Notes: a model not told the origin generated them from the letters alone. Counted from the first letter of the stretch, positions 30,748-40,022 are shown. The stretch is 41,680 bases of DNA from an uncultured Acidobacteriaceae bacterium (GCA_903828675.1 CAIKND010000065.1:1-41680); one strand, 5' to 3'. A program made the numbers and translations.

Positions 30748-31766
30748 GCCAGCCAAGCACCGCTCGCCGGCTGCTGCTGCCCTTGACCCCGCTCTATCGG
30801 CTGGCCCTGGCAATACGCGAACTGCGTGTCGAAAAAGGATGGGAGCCGGTCCGCCGGCTGCGTTATCCCGTGATCAGCATCGGCAACCTGTCGACGGGCG
30901 GCTCGGGCAAAACGCCGCTGACCATTGCACTGGCCCAGGCTCTGACCGGTCGCGGCCTGAATGTGGATGTGCTCTCGCGCGGATATGGCCGGCAGAGCGA
31001 ACTTGCTGCGCGGGTTGATCCCTATGGCGCGGCTGAGGAATTCGGCGACGAGCCGCTGCTGATAGCGCAGGAAGCAGGCGTTCCGGTCTATGTAGCTGCG
31101 CAGAGGTACCAGGCTGGACTGCTGGCTGAAGCCGCGCATATTGGTTCGGAAGGTGACCTGGTTCATCTGCTTGACGACGGGTTTCAGCACCGCCAACTTC
31201 ATCGCGATGTGGACGTTTTGCTCTTGAACGAGCAGGATTTGACGGACAGGCTACTCCCGGCTGGAAACTTGCGCGAGCCTTTAAGCGCCTTCCGACGCGC
31301 AACTGTTCTAGCTGTTCCAGCGGACGAACCTGAGGTCGATCGATTCCTAAGCGAAACCCTTCCAATTGACCGGGGAAGCGAACTGCCCCGCTGGACCGAG
31401 CCAATCTGGCGAATCAAACGCGTGGTGGAGGTCCCGCCAGTTGACGGCCCTATATTCGCGTTCTGCGGGATCGCGCGGCCGGAGCAATTCTTTGAGGGGT
31501 TGGAATCTGCGGGTCTCGAAGTTGCAGGTATGATTGCTTTCGCGGACCACCACAGCTATACAACCAGCGACCTCGACAGGCTTGTTGCGGCCGCCCGTGC
31601 CTCTGGAGCCATCGCCCTCATCAGCACGGAAAAGGACCGCGTTCGCTTGGGGAAGCTTGCGGCGACTCTTCCCGCCTCCCTGCCGCTTAAGATCGCGAAA
31701 CTCCGCATCGAGATTGAAGACGAAGCAGCCGCTGTGGATTGGCTTGCGGCGCGGCTGGGCATCTAG
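30744..31766 (+). CDS. lpxK: Tetraacyldisaccharide 4'-kinase LpxK
   Basis: The 340-residue membrane-associated kinase phosphorylates the 4' position of the lipid A precursor. The P-loop is STGGSGKTPL (about 52-61), followed by VLSRGYGRQ, and the LDDGFQHRQLHRDVDV motif holds the catalytic Asp residues. STEKDRVRLG near the C-terminus is also typical. The start overlaps waaA, giving translational coupling. LpxK acts just before WaaA, so the operon order is reversed relative to the pathway. Confidence 0.95.
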   Translation: MSQPSTARRLLLPLTPLYRLALAIRELRVEKGWEPVRRLRYPVISIGNLSTGGSGKTPLTIALAQALTGRGLNVDVLSRGYGRQSELAARVDPYGAAEEFGDEPLLIAQEAGVPVYVAAQRYQAGLLAEAAHIGSEGDLVHLLDDGFQHRQLHRDVDVLLLNEQDLTDRLLPAGNLREPLSAFRRATVLAVPADEPEVDRFLSETLPIDRGSELPRWTEPIWRIKRVVEVPPVDGPIFAFCGIARPEQFFEGLESAGLEVAGMIAFADHHSYTTSDLDRLVAAARASGAIALISTEKDRVRLGKLAATLPASLPLKIAKLRIEIEDEAAAVDWLAARLGI

Positions 31767-31775
31767 CATCGGCCC

Positions 31776-32954
31776 TTACACCTTCAGGATAATCTTCTTC
31801 CGGTAGAGTATCCAGACGGGAATAAAGCAGACGGCCATAAACGAAAACGAGTAGGCAAAAGCTCCCCAGCCGGGGTCGGGAATCTGCGAGAAGACATGGA
31901 GACTCACCCAGGCAAACGGGTTCATCTGGCGCCCATTTGAGGTCCAGTGAATGTTTCCGAGTATTCCCGGTAGCAGTTCGCTGAACATGTAGGCGGCGAT
32001 GGCATTGGATCCGAATACCAGCCACGGCCAGACCAAGCCCCGGCTCGACCCTTTGCCCTTGCCCCAGCCCTTTTGCTCCACGGCCCAGAAAGCCAGCGTG
32101 AATACAACCAGAGACCACCCGGCCGCCGTCAGCACAAACGAGCTGGTCCACATTTTCTTGTTGAGCGGAAACCACATCGACCATAGGTAGCCCGTGGCCA
32201 GGCACGCCGCAGCGCCCGCCGCAAGGCCCAGCGTCCTGGTCTTGACCGCACGCTGACTGCGCAGCCACAGTCCAGTGAGCAGACCCAGCAGCACCGTGCC
32301 CACCGCAGGCAGATCGCTGAGCAGCCCCTCAGGATCGCGGAGGTTGTGAAGAGGGCTTTCTTCGTACAGGTGATACGGCATGATGTGCCGGTCAAGCCAA
32401 GACACTAAATTGAGATCCTTGTCGAGGAATGGAATGTCCCGTCCCGGCATACCAAGTCCGGGCACCGGAACCCACCGCACGAGTACCCAGTAACCAACCA
32501 GCGCCGCCACCAGCACGGCCACCTTGGTCCACACCCGCTTATCTGCGAGGTAAAACAGCCCCACCACCAGGTAGCAAACGGCGATCCGCTGCAGCACCCC
32601 ATAAATTCGCAGATGCGGCAGCGAGAAAAACGGAAACCCATTGACCACGATCCCGAGCAGGAACAAAATGCCCGCCCGCTTGGCCGTGTGCCAGGCCAGC
32701 TCCGCCCGTGTTGCCCCGCGCGCCAGCCGCGCCTCATACGCGAACACGATCGAGGCCCCTACGACAAACAGAAATGTGGGAAACACCAGGTCGGTGGCCG
32801 TCAGGCCGTTCCACTCCGCATGGTGCATCTGGGCCCACGCGCCGGGGCCGCCATTGTTGTTCACCATGATCATGAAGGCAATGGTGATGCCCCTCAACAC
32901 GTCCAGCGAAAGCAGTCGTTTGACGGGAGTAGTATCCAAATTCGGATTGGTCAT
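31776..32954 (-). CDS. NagX/HGSNAT-like membrane acyltransferase
   Basis: The 392-residue protein has about ten membrane helices and opens with RLLSLDVLRGITIAFMIMVNN and AEWNGLTATDLVFPTFLFVVGASI, the signature of the heparan-alpha-glucosaminide acetyltransferase-like (DUF5009, NagX) family. Members transfer acyl groups to sugars across the membrane or help bring in amino sugars. The His-containing MHHAEW segment is probably at the catalytic site. GGAG precedes the ATG. It converges with lpxK and diverges from the transporter gene. Substrate not predictable. Confidence 0.85.
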   Translation of the reverse strand: MTNPNLDTTPVKRLLSLDVLRGITIAFMIMVNNNGGPGAWAQMHHAEWNGLTATDLVFPTFLFVVGASIVFAYEARLARGATRAELAWHTAKRAGILFLLGIVVNGFPFFSLPHLRIYGVLQRIAVCYLVVGLFYLADKRVWTKVAVLVAALVGYWVLVRWVPVPGLGMPGRDIPFLDKDLNLVSWLDRHIMPYHLYEESPLHNLRDPEGLLSDLPAVGTVLLGLLTGLWLRSQRAVKTRTLGLAAGAAACLATGYLWSMWFPLNKKMWTSSFVLTAAGWSLVVFTLAFWAVEQKGWGKGKGSSRGLVWPWLVFGSNAIAAYMFSELLPGILGNIHWTSNGRQMNPFAWVSLHVFSQIPDPGWGAFAYSFSFMAVCFIPVWILYRKKIILKV

Positions 32955-33124
32955 TGCAGTTCTCCATTGGCGCCTATTTGTGCAATGCCAATTACCCTAC
33001 GCGTCGAGCCCCTTGTTCGCCAAGTCAGCTTGCCTTCTCCCTGTCCTACACGCCCCCCACACTGCTAAACTCGCACTTCAGGGAATTCTCAACAATTCCA
33101 GAAGCATGCATCCGGAGGCTACCT

Positions 33125-35302
33125 GTGCCCGAATTTCAACCTTTTGTGTCCCCCGATGAAAACCGCCCGGAGTTTACCGTACGCGCTGTACTGCTCGGAG
33201 CGATCTTCGGCATCATCTTCGGTGGCGTAACCGTGTATGTTGGCCTTAAGGCCGGCCTTACCGTAGCCGCTTCGATTCCCATTGCGGTGATTTCGACGAG
33301 CCTGCTTCGCCATAAAGGCAAGGCCTCGGTGCTTGAGACCATCATCGTGCAGACCACCGGCAACGCAGGCCAGTCCATTGCTGCCGGCGTTATTTTCACT
33401 CTGCCGGCGCTGATCTTCCTCGGTTTCGATCTCGAATACTTCCGCATCTTCATGCTCGCGCTGATCGGCGGCTACCTCGGCGTCCTCTTTATGGTGCCGC
33501 TGCGCCGCCCCCTCATCGTCGAGGAACATGGAACCCTCCTATACCCCGAAGGGACGGCCTGCGCAGACGTTATCAAGGCCAGCGCGAGCGGAGGTTCTAC
33601 CGCCAGCCGGGTTTTCTTCGGCCTCGGCCTCGGTGCGCTTTACGCCGCCTTCCAGAACGAGAATCTGTTGGGCGCATGGCCGGCCACTCCCGAATTTCAG
33701 CCGGACTTCGGGCCCGACCACGTGCTCAAGGGCTCTTCCATCAAGGCCGATGCCACCGCGGAGTATCTTGGCGTTGGCTACATCATCGGACCCAAGACCG
33801 CCGGCATCATCTTCTCCGGAGGCGTCTTCTCCTGGCTTGTGCTGATGCCCCTGCTCTACTTTTTTGGCAAGAACCTCTCCACCCCCATCTATCCCGGCAC
33901 CATCCCGATCGCGCAGATGGGCCCCAGCGAACTGTGGGCCACCTACATCCGCCCCATGGGCGCTGGAGCGGTAGCCGCAGCCGGCCTCATCACCCTCTTT
34001 AAAACCCTGCCCACCATCATCGGCGCCCTCCGCAGCGGCTTCAAGAACATGCGAGTAACCGGGGCCGCCGGAGCCGCCAAGCCACTGCGCACCGAGCACG
34101 ATCTGTCCATGGGCTTTGCCGTAGTCGGCGCGGTCGCGCTCATCGTCATCATGTTTCTCTTCCTCACCTTCAAGCCCGTTCCGGGCGCTCAGGTGGGTCT
34201 GCTGGCCAATCTCGGAGCGGCGCTGCTGGTCATCGTCTTTGGATTCCTCTTCGTCACCGTCAGCTCCCGCATCGTCGGCCTCATCGGCTCCTCCGCCAAC
34301 CCTATCTCCGGCATGACGATCGCTACTCTGATGGCAACTTCGGCCATCTTCCTGGTCAACGGGTGGACCGCCCCGGCCTTTGGGGCCCTGGCCATCACCA
34401 TCGGCGGCGTGGTTTGCATTGCTTCCGCCGAAGCCGGTGACACCTCTCAGGACCTCAAAACCGGTTTCCTCCTGGGCGCAACCCCCATCAAGCAGCGGAT
34501 CGCTCTGTTCATCGGAATCACCGTATCGACAATCATGATCGGCGTTACGCTCGACCTCATGAACAAGGGGCTGCAGGAGTTCCGCGAAGCACCGCGAGCC
34601 TGGAGCATCTCGGCCTCCCATCCCGGAGTAGCCGTGCAACAGAACCCCCATGGGCTGATAGACCAGTTCACGGTAAGAGGGCCAAACAACAGCACCTCTC
34701 TCCACCACAAATCCGAATATGTCGTTCTGAACGCACTCGGCTCCTCTGAGCTCGCAGACGGAAAATATCTTTACTCGCCGGTCTCGGGCCGCATTGAAGT
34801 CCAGTGGATCCCCGGCATCGGCAGCGAAAAGGCCGCAGCGCCACAAGCCCGCCTTATGGCGACGGTCATCAACGGCATCCTGAGCAGAAAATTGCCCTGG
34901 GGACTGGTCATGCTCGGCGTCTTCCTGGTCATCGCAGTCGAATTGCTTGGCGTCCGCTCTCTCTCGTTCGCCGTTGGAGCCTATCTCTCCATTGGGACGA
35001 CTCTAGCCATCTTTACCGGCGGCGTGGTGCGCTGGCTGGTGGACTCGGCCGTGAAGAAGGCAGGCGGTTCCGACGAAGGCGACGTATCGGCGGGCTCGCT
35101 GTTCGCATCCGGACTAATCGCAGCGGGAGGCATTATGGGACTTTTGGGAGTGGCCTTCAAATTCTACGAGACCACCTGGAACAAGCCCAATCCGATTGGC
35201 ATTCCCCACACCTTTGTCTTCAACGACGGGGTGTCGGTTGCAGCTTTTGCAGCGCTGGCCTTCTCGCTCTATTACTTCGCAAGAAAGCCACTGGATAGGT
35301 AA
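33125..35302 (+). CDS. OPT-family oligopeptide transporter
   Basis: The 725-residue protein has about 14-16 membrane helices and matches the bacterial OPT family: PEFTVRAVLLGAIFGIIFGGVTVYVGLKAGLTVAASIPIAV near the start and LYPEGTACADVIKA in the first third. A soluble insertion (about 475-560) sits before the last helices. OPT carriers import small peptides or metal complexes with protons. The start is GTG 33125, with GGAGG six bases upstream; the frame is open 57 codons further, but that part lacks a site and has no membrane character. Confidence 0.92.
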   Translation: MPEFQPFVSPDENRPEFTVRAVLLGAIFGIIFGGVTVYVGLKAGLTVAASIPIAVISTSLLRHKGKASVLETIIVQTTGNAGQSIAAGVIFTLPALIFLGFDLEYFRIFMLALIGGYLGVLFMVPLRRPLIVEEHGTLLYPEGTACADVIKASASGGSTASRVFFGLGLGALYAAFQNENLLGAWPATPEFQPDFGPDHVLKGSSIKADATAEYLGVGYIIGPKTAGIIFSGGVFSWLVLMPLLYFFGKNLSTPIYPGTIPIAQMGPSELWATYIRPMGAGAVAAAGLITLFKTLPTIIGALRSGFKNMRVTGAAGAAKPLRTEHDLSMGFAVVGAVALIVIMFLFLTFKPVPGAQVGLLANLGAALLVIVFGFLFVTVSSRIVGLIGSSANPISGMTIATLMATSAIFLVNGWTAPAFGALAITIGGVVCIASAEAGDTSQDLKTGFLLGATPIKQRIALFIGITVSTIMIGVTLDLMNKGLQEFREAPRAWSISASHPGVAVQQNPHGLIDQFTVRGPNNSTSLHHKSEYVVLNALGSSELADGKYLYSPVSGRIEVQWIPGIGSEKAAAPQARLMATVINGILSRKLPWGLVMLGVFLVIAVELLGVRSLSFAVGAYLSIGTTLAIFTGGVVRWLVDSAVKKAGGSDEGDVSAGSLFASGLIAAGGIMGLLGVAFKFYETTWNKPNPIGIPHTFVFNDGVSVAAFAALAFSLYYFARKPLDR

Positions 35303-35344
35303 GCGAACGCAGCAGGTTTCATTGCCGTAGATTCAGAAACAACC

Positions 35345-35378
35345 GTGCCCCAGGTTTTGATTCCGAGACCTGGGGCAC
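35345..35378 (+). terminator. Perfect 11-bp hairpin after OPT gene
   Basis: GTGCCCCAGGT (35345-35355) and ACCTGGGGCAC (35368-35378) pair perfectly around a 12-nt loop, 42 bp past the transporter stop. No U-tract follows, so it may need Rho or act as a repeat. GTGCCCC/GGGGCAC also occurs at the end of the hairpin repeat family, so the two could be related. Confidence 0.45.
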
Positions 35379-35423
35379 TTGACTGCTGGATACCTTTAGA
35401 ATTCCTGCAGGAGGCACGTCCCC

Positions 35424-36185
35424 ATGAATCCAACCGGTAACACCATCCTCATCACCGGCGGCGGCAGTGGTATCGGCCGCGGCCTGGCTGAAGCTTTTCA
35501 GGCGCTCGGCAACCAGGTCGTAATCGCCGGCCGCCGGCAGAAGGCGCTCGACGAAACCACCGCCGCCAACCCCGGCATGAAGTCGCTTCAACTGGACATT
35601 GAGAACCCGGCCGCCATTCGCGCCTTCGCCGCCGAAGCCGCTATGCAGTTCCCCGCGCTGAATGTGCTGATCAACAACGCCGGCATCATGCGTCCGGAGA
35701 GACTTTTGGCGCAGCAGCCCGACCTGGCCGATGCTGAAGCCACCGTGACCACCAACTTGCTCGGCCCCATCCGGCTAACCGCAGCCTTGCTTGGGCAGCT
35801 CCGAAAGCAGCCCAGTTCCGCTGTCATCAACGTGTCGTCCGGCCTGGCCTTTCTGCCCCTCGCACTTACGCCGACTTACTGCGCCACCAAGGCCGCCATC
35901 CACTCTTACACGCTCTCGCTCCGCTACCAGTTGCGGTCTACTACCACTGAGGTTCTCGAGCTGGTGCCACCTTACGTAGCTACAGACCTGATGAGCGGGG
36001 CTTCCGATCCACGCGCGATGCCCCTCGGGGCCTTTATCGCCGAAGTGATGAAGATCTTGAAAACGCAGCCCACCCCAACAGAGATCTGCGTCGAGAACGT
36101 CAAATCGCTCCGATTTGCCGCGGAAAGCGGGAAGTTCGGCGCCATCTTCGAAGGCCTGAACGCGGCGATGGCGGATGTTCACTAA
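35424..36185 (+). CDS. Short-chain dehydrogenase/reductase (DltE-like)
   Basis: The 253-residue protein is a classical SDR. It has the TGGGSGIG nucleotide-binding loop near residues 11-18, NNAG (about 87-90), a Ser in VINVSSG and the catalytic YCATK (Tyr and Lys) about 150-154. The RRQK segment after the second strand suggests NADP+ preference. The layout resembles DltE-type oxidoreductases; the substrate is unknown. AGGAGG precedes the ATG at 35424. A hairpin repeat copy follows the stop. Confidence 0.9.
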   Translation: MNPTGNTILITGGGSGIGRGLAEAFQALGNQVVIAGRRQKALDETTAANPGMKSLQLDIENPAAIRAFAAEAAMQFPALNVLINNAGIMRPERLLAQQPDLADAEATVTTNLLGPIRLTAALLGQLRKQPSSAVINVSSGLAFLPLALTPTYCATKAAIHSYTLSLRYQLRSTTTEVLELVPPYVATDLMSGASDPRAMPLGAFIAEVMKILKTQPTPTEICVENVKSLRFAAESGKFGAIFEGLNAAMADVH

Positions 36186-36233
36186 AGCAATTTCAGCCTG
36201 TCTGTTCACCGTCGTCGCTGGACTGTATGCAAT

Positions 36234-36274
36234 CCCACCCTTTCCGCAGAAAGCGCGGAAAGGATGGGGCACCC
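36234..36274 (+). repeat. CCCACCC/GGATGGGGCACCC hairpin repeat, copy D
   Basis: CCCACCC, perfect 9-bp stem CCTTTCCGC (36239-36247) / GCGGAAAGG (36255-36263), a 7-nt loop, then ATGGGGCACCC. Length and frame equal copy B at 17560, but the arm sequence differs while keeping pairing. It lies 48 bp after the SDR stop. Confidence 0.8.
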
Positions 36275-36363
36275 AAAGTTTTGTTAACACCTGAATCGAA
36301 AATCCCTTAGCGCCGCCGTTCATAGCGGCCGCCGCACATTCCCACCTACAACTCAGACGGAAC

Positions 36364-36415
36364 AGGCGGCCGTTTCCGGCCGCCTGAGGTTATGTCCCGA
36401 ACTTTTTTGTTCGGG
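36364..36415. terminator. Two adjacent hairpins between convergent genes
   Basis: AGGCGGCCG / CGGCCGCCT (36364-36372 and 36377-36385, 4-nt loop) and CCCGAAC / GTTCGGG (36396-36402 and 36409-36415, loop of six T) stand side by side just past the 3' end of the leftward barrel gene. The first stem is strong. Neither has a U-tract after it on either strand, so they may act as Rho-independent-like pause sites or 3'-end protectors for both directions. Confidence 0.45.
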
Positions 36416-36426
36416 AAAGGCTTCGA

Positions 36427-36990
36427 TCAACGCAGACGGAATACGATCCCTGCACCGATGCGGAAGTAATTCTGGTGTGTGCCGTACAAGTTCGGCAGTT
36501 GAGTATTCATGTAGTCCATCTGGAAGAGGCGAAATGAGGTGCGAGGCCCTATTTTCGCATCGATGCCGCCCCCGACTGACACAGCAAGACACTCCGCAGT
36601 TGCCACGAGTACTCCGTCCTTCGGGAACGCGCCGCTTGAACCGCGTGCGTCCCCGACCAGGAACTGGCCGAACGGCGAGAACTTGGCTGCGTTGCCCTTT
36701 TTCTTCAACGGCATTTCGAACCTCGGACCGGCCATGAAGGTTAGCAGGGTCATGTCATAGATCTGGCTGTTCATGTTCGAGCGTGAGCCCGTGAACTCAC
36801 CCACCATGGCAAAATGCCGCGGCAGGACGTAAGCCACCTCCGCACGGCCACCTTCGAAGCCGACTTTGCTACCTCCGCCCTGCGTTTGAGTGCGCTGGTA
36901 GAGATAACCAGACGAGAGTTGGATTCCCTGCGCCCCAGCCAATACGGCACAGCAGAGGCACAACAGAAGAGTAACTATCACCTTTTTCAT
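36427..36990 (-). CDS. Outer-membrane beta-barrel protein
   Basis: The 187-residue protein has a signal peptide (MKKVIVTLLLCLCCAVLAGAQG) and alternating strands such as IQLSSGYLYQRTQ, AEVAYVLPRHFAMVGEFTG and a C-terminal NYFRIGAGIVFRLR ending in an aromatic/Arg strand, typical of small OmpA/OmpX-like eight-stranded barrels. AGGAGG precedes the ATG. It starts 9 bp after the large exported protein gene and is likely in the same operon. Ligand unknown. Confidence 0.8.
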   Translation of the reverse strand: MKKVIVTLLLCLCCAVLAGAQGIQLSSGYLYQRTQTQGGGSKVGFEGGRAEVAYVLPRHFAMVGEFTGSRSNMNSQIYDMTLLTFMAGPRFEMPLKKKGNAAKFSPFGQFLVGDARGSSGAFPKDGVLVATAECLAVSVGGGIDAKIGPRTSFRLFQMDYMNTQLPNLYGTHQNYFRIGAGIVFRLR

Positions 36991-36998
36991 CGTTCCTC

Positions 36999-38321
36999 CT
37001 ACTGAACCGTCAGGTTAAGTGTGGCGGTGTGTTGCAATGTACCGCAGGTGCCCGTCACCGTGATTGTGGAAGTTTGCGGTGCTTGAGCAAAGATGCCAGA
37101 AGAACTGCCGCAGCCATTGACGCCGACCATGATTGCCAATCCGAGCACCATGAGCATCAAGAGACCAGCGCCGCGCGCCCGCCGGCGAAGTGTGAGCAGA
37201 CCAACCACGGGCAGGAACAGACAGGCGAAGGTCAGCCCTGACGGGAAGGTATGGTTCGAGGCGATCACCGGAGCTGTTTGCACGACCACGACTACAGGCG
37301 TCGAGCCACCACCAGTTGGAATCGTCGAGGGTGTAATTGTACCGGTGGCCGATGTGGGCAATCCCGACAACGTCAGCGTAACGGGGTTCGGGAAGTAGGT
37401 GCCGTAGGTGGGAGCAACCTCGATAGTGAAGGTAGCTGTGCGGCCAGGCAGAATTGTAACCGAGACCACGCTGCCCGTACCGATGTTGAACTGGAAGTCC
37501 TGCACCATCTCCGAAATTACGGACGATGTGCTGGCTGTGAAATTGCCGTCGCCAGGATACGCAACCGTGATGAGGTGCGAGCCAACGGCGAGAGTGCTGA
37601 TGGGCAGTTGAGCGTTGCCGCTGGCATCCAGAGTTACGGAGCCCAGCGCGGTGGACCCGTCCATAAAGGTCACTGCGCCGGTTGGCGTACCGGTGGTGGT
37701 TGAGGCCACGTGGGTAGTCAGCGTGACGCTGTTCTTTACCAGTACGGACGGCGCAGTGGCCGAAACGCTGGTCATTGTGGCCGCCTTGCTGATGGTAAGC
37801 GTGCCGTTGGTCAGGGTAACCGAGTAGTTGGAGAGCCTGGTCTTGGGATCGTTGAGCGCCGTGGTGATCGTATAAGGTCCCGCGGGGCTTGCCGATGTGG
37901 CCAAGGTTGTATAGGAAGCGGTGATGCCGTCGTTGTTGACGACGCCAACAAGTGAACCGGTCAGGGGCGCAGGAACCGCAGTGCCATAGACCATCGCGGC
38001 ATTCGCCGCCGTGGCGGTCAGCGGTTCCGGGTTCACTGTAAGGTTGACCGTATCGCTGTACACGTTGCCGCTGGTGAAGGGATAGAAGCTGAGCGACAAC
38101 ATCTGGTTCGGGCCTGCGCTCAGGACCGTTCCCAACGGCGGAGTATAGGTGAATGTGCCGCTCTGAGTAGAGATGGCATTCAACTGCGTCGCGGTTAGGG
38201 GCGTGCCATAGACGATGGGAACCGGGTTATACCAGGTAATGATCGGCGCCCCATCCTGCGTCGGGAAGTCAATCAACTTCCAACCGCCGGGGTAATTGGC
38301 GGTGTCGGAGCGCAGGTTCAT
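36999..38321 (-). CDS. C-terminal part of split MBG/Ig-like surface protein
   Basis: The 440-residue open frame continues the protein encoded at 38269-39981 after a one-base shift and should not be a separate gene: it has no ribosome binding site or signal peptide. It holds MBG-type repeats (YGTPLTATQLNAIST, TAANAAMVYGTAVPAPLTG), an Ig-like domain (LDASGNAQLPISTLAVGSHLITVAYPGDGNF), then an Ig-like beta domain and a C-terminal segment PVVGLLTLRRRARGAGLLMLMVLGLAIMVGVNGCGSS that probably anchors it. Such tails are common in acidobacterial surface proteins. With the upstream part the full protein would have nearly 1000 residues. Confidence 0.65.
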   Translation of the reverse strand: MNLRSDTANYPGGWKLIDFPTQDGAPIITWYNPVPIVYGTPLTATQLNAISTQSGTFTYTPPLGTVLSAGPNQMLSLSFYPFTSGNVYSDTVNLTVNPEPLTATAANAAMVYGTAVPAPLTGSLVGVVNNDGITASYTTLATSASPAGPYTITTALNDPKTRLSNYSVTLTNGTLTISKAATMTSVSATAPSVLVKNSVTLTTHVASTTTGTPTGAVTFMDGSTALGSVTLDASGNAQLPISTLAVGSHLITVAYPGDGNFTASTSSVISEMVQDFQFNIGTGSVVSVTILPGRTATFTIEVAPTYGTYFPNPVTLTLSGLPTSATGTITPSTIPTGGGSTPVVVVVQTAPVIASNHTFPSGLTFACLFLPVVGLLTLRRRARGAGLLMLMVLGLAIMVGVNGCGSSSGIFAQAPQTSTITVTGTCGTLQHTATLNLTVQ

Positions 38322-39981
38322 GGGGATTAGCCATGCCGATCCAGAGGTTCTTGTTGTCGTTGACCATGGTGCGAATGCCGTAGCTGGTGTAGTTCCCCAG
38401 GCCGGTAATGCTCACTGCTGTTGCGGCACTACTTGAGTCAGCGAAGGTCCAAAGGTCGGCTCCATAGAAATTGGGAGCAATGCTCCGAATTGCCGCCGGT
38501 ATGCTTGACGACTCGTTGCCATTGGATGCCAGGAAAGACCAATCCATGGTGCCGATGTAGAGTTGCTTCTGGAAGACCGACATGGACCATGTGTAGTTAT
38601 TGAATAAGTTGCCAAAGCCGGCAGCGCCGTAAGTCGGCGTTGCGCCCATGTTATTCGGCACAGTGCTCCATGTGTCGGTGGCCGAATCATACTTGGGAAG
38701 CGTCGTACTTCCATAAAGCAGCTCGACCGAAGGTGTCGGCTGCAAAGTAGAATCGTAGCCCTGGGTGCGAAAGATCGAGATAGCCCGATAGGTATCGAGT
38801 TCCGTGGTCGTGTTGATAGTTCCACTTGGATACAACGTTGCAAATGCGATGAGGGGTGTACCCGGCACTTGCATCGTACCGAAATAGAGGTAGCCGTTGA
38901 ACGATTCTATTGCGCCGCCAACCTGGATAGCAGAGGGCTCCACCTCGTAGTTGTTGAGGTTCCAAACTTCGGTCCAGTTGTCCGCATCGGCTGGGTCCAG
39001 CCCAGTGCTCTGGTTAAGGATGGGGCTCATATAGAGAGACATGCCATACTGCTTCCCTGCCCTGCCCCACGTGGTGACATACATGTGCCCATCGGTGTGG
39101 GCGACAAAGTAAGCCGGCTCGCCTTGCATGTGTCCCACTTCAACGAATGAGAATGGGGCCGCGAGGGTTCCGGTCCAGCGCAACATCGCACCACCGCCCA
39201 CGCCCGCACTCGGCTTTCCAACGCCGGTGAAAAGCTGGCCATTAATCACATGCCACTGACGGATGTCGTTGTAATAGGGATGATTCGCGTCAGACCCATC
39301 GAAAAGATAGGACCCGATGTATTGTTGAGTCGCCGCGTTGAACGCGTACATGGCAACGGGGGTGGCTTTGTTTGCGGCTTGCGTTAGGCCGGCAAAGAAG
39401 ACCACGCCGCCGTAATTACCCGCGGAGCGGATTCCGACCGTCTTCGTGAGAAGTGCGGCACCGCCGCCTGCGAGGACTCTTGATGTCAGATCTGTAAGGC
39501 CATTGGTCGCCGAGTTGTACACGAATAGGCGTGGCGGCTTGAAATCTTCCATCTGGTTTTCTTTGGCGTCGCAGACCCATGAGCTATTTTGCGAAGGAGA
39601 CGGCACGGTTGCGTAGTACCCGTCCTCCACCAGGCAGAGGGTATTGGCGACGGTGCCAAACCAGAGATTGGCTCCATTCATGGTCAGGCCCCAGACATAC
39701 GCCTGGTTGATTTTTGGAAGAAAGCCGCTGCTGACGCAACTAGCAATGTCCGATGCAGAAAGACCGGCAGGATAGTGAGCGCTGAACGACGAGTTGTTCG
39801 CAGCAATCTGAGCTGCCGATAAGCCGTTGTTGGCATCGCCCTGGTAACACTCATCTGGGGTTGCTTGCGCCACCATGGACCATTGATAAGTCCCTTGTGC
39901 GTGTGCTGGCGCAGAAAGATATGGAAACAATGCAAAAGTGGACAATACAGCCAAGATCGCGAAATGCTTCTTGCGCATCAT
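38269..39981 (-). CDS. N-terminal part of split exported propeller protein
   Basis: The 570-residue frame starts with a signal peptide (FAILAVLSTFALFPYLSAPAHAQG) after an AAGGAGA site and then has beta-propeller-like repeats (LWFGTVANTLCLVEDGYYATV, YLYFGTMQVPGTPLIAF, QLYIGTMDWSFLASNG, NLWIGMANP). The last 17 residues or so are out of frame: removing one C from the CCCC at 38322-38325 joins NLWIGMANP to MNLRSDTANYPGGWKLID and into the downstream open frame. Either the gene is a recent pseudogene, the base is a sequencing error, or ribosomes shift +1 at CCC-C. Function unknown; probably surface-exposed. Confidence 0.65.
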   Translation of the reverse strand: MMRKKHFAILAVLSTFALFPYLSAPAHAQGTYQWSMVAQATPDECYQGDANNGLSAAQIAANNSSFSAHYPAGLSASDIASCVSSGFLPKINQAYVWGLTMNGANLWFGTVANTLCLVEDGYYATVPSPSQNSSWVCDAKENQMEDFKPPRLFVYNSATNGLTDLTSRVLAGGGAALLTKTVGIRSAGNYGGVVFFAGLTQAANKATPVAMYAFNAATQQYIGSYLFDGSDANHPYYNDIRQWHVINGQLFTGVGKPSAGVGGGAMLRWTGTLAAPFSFVEVGHMQGEPAYFVAHTDGHMYVTTWGRAGKQYGMSLYMSPILNQSTGLDPADADNWTEVWNLNNYEVEPSAIQVGGAIESFNGYLYFGTMQVPGTPLIAFATLYPSGTINTTTELDTYRAISIFRTQGYDSTLQPTPSVELLYGSTTLPKYDSATDTWSTVPNNMGATPTYGAAGFGNLFNNYTWSMSVFQKQLYIGTMDWSFLASNGNESSSIPAAIRSIAPNFYGADLWTFADSSSAATAVSITGLGNYTSYGIRTMVNDNKNLWIGMANPHEPALRHRQLPRRLEVD

Positions 39982-40022
39982 TGCAATCTCCTTCCCGTAT
40001 TACTGATTCAATCGTTGGATTG

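Noticed and set aside
33539..34846. Minus-strand open frame of 435 codons opposite the OPT transporter
   Set aside because: Its composition is the mirror of membrane helices, rich in Asp, Glu and Gly, with no domain.
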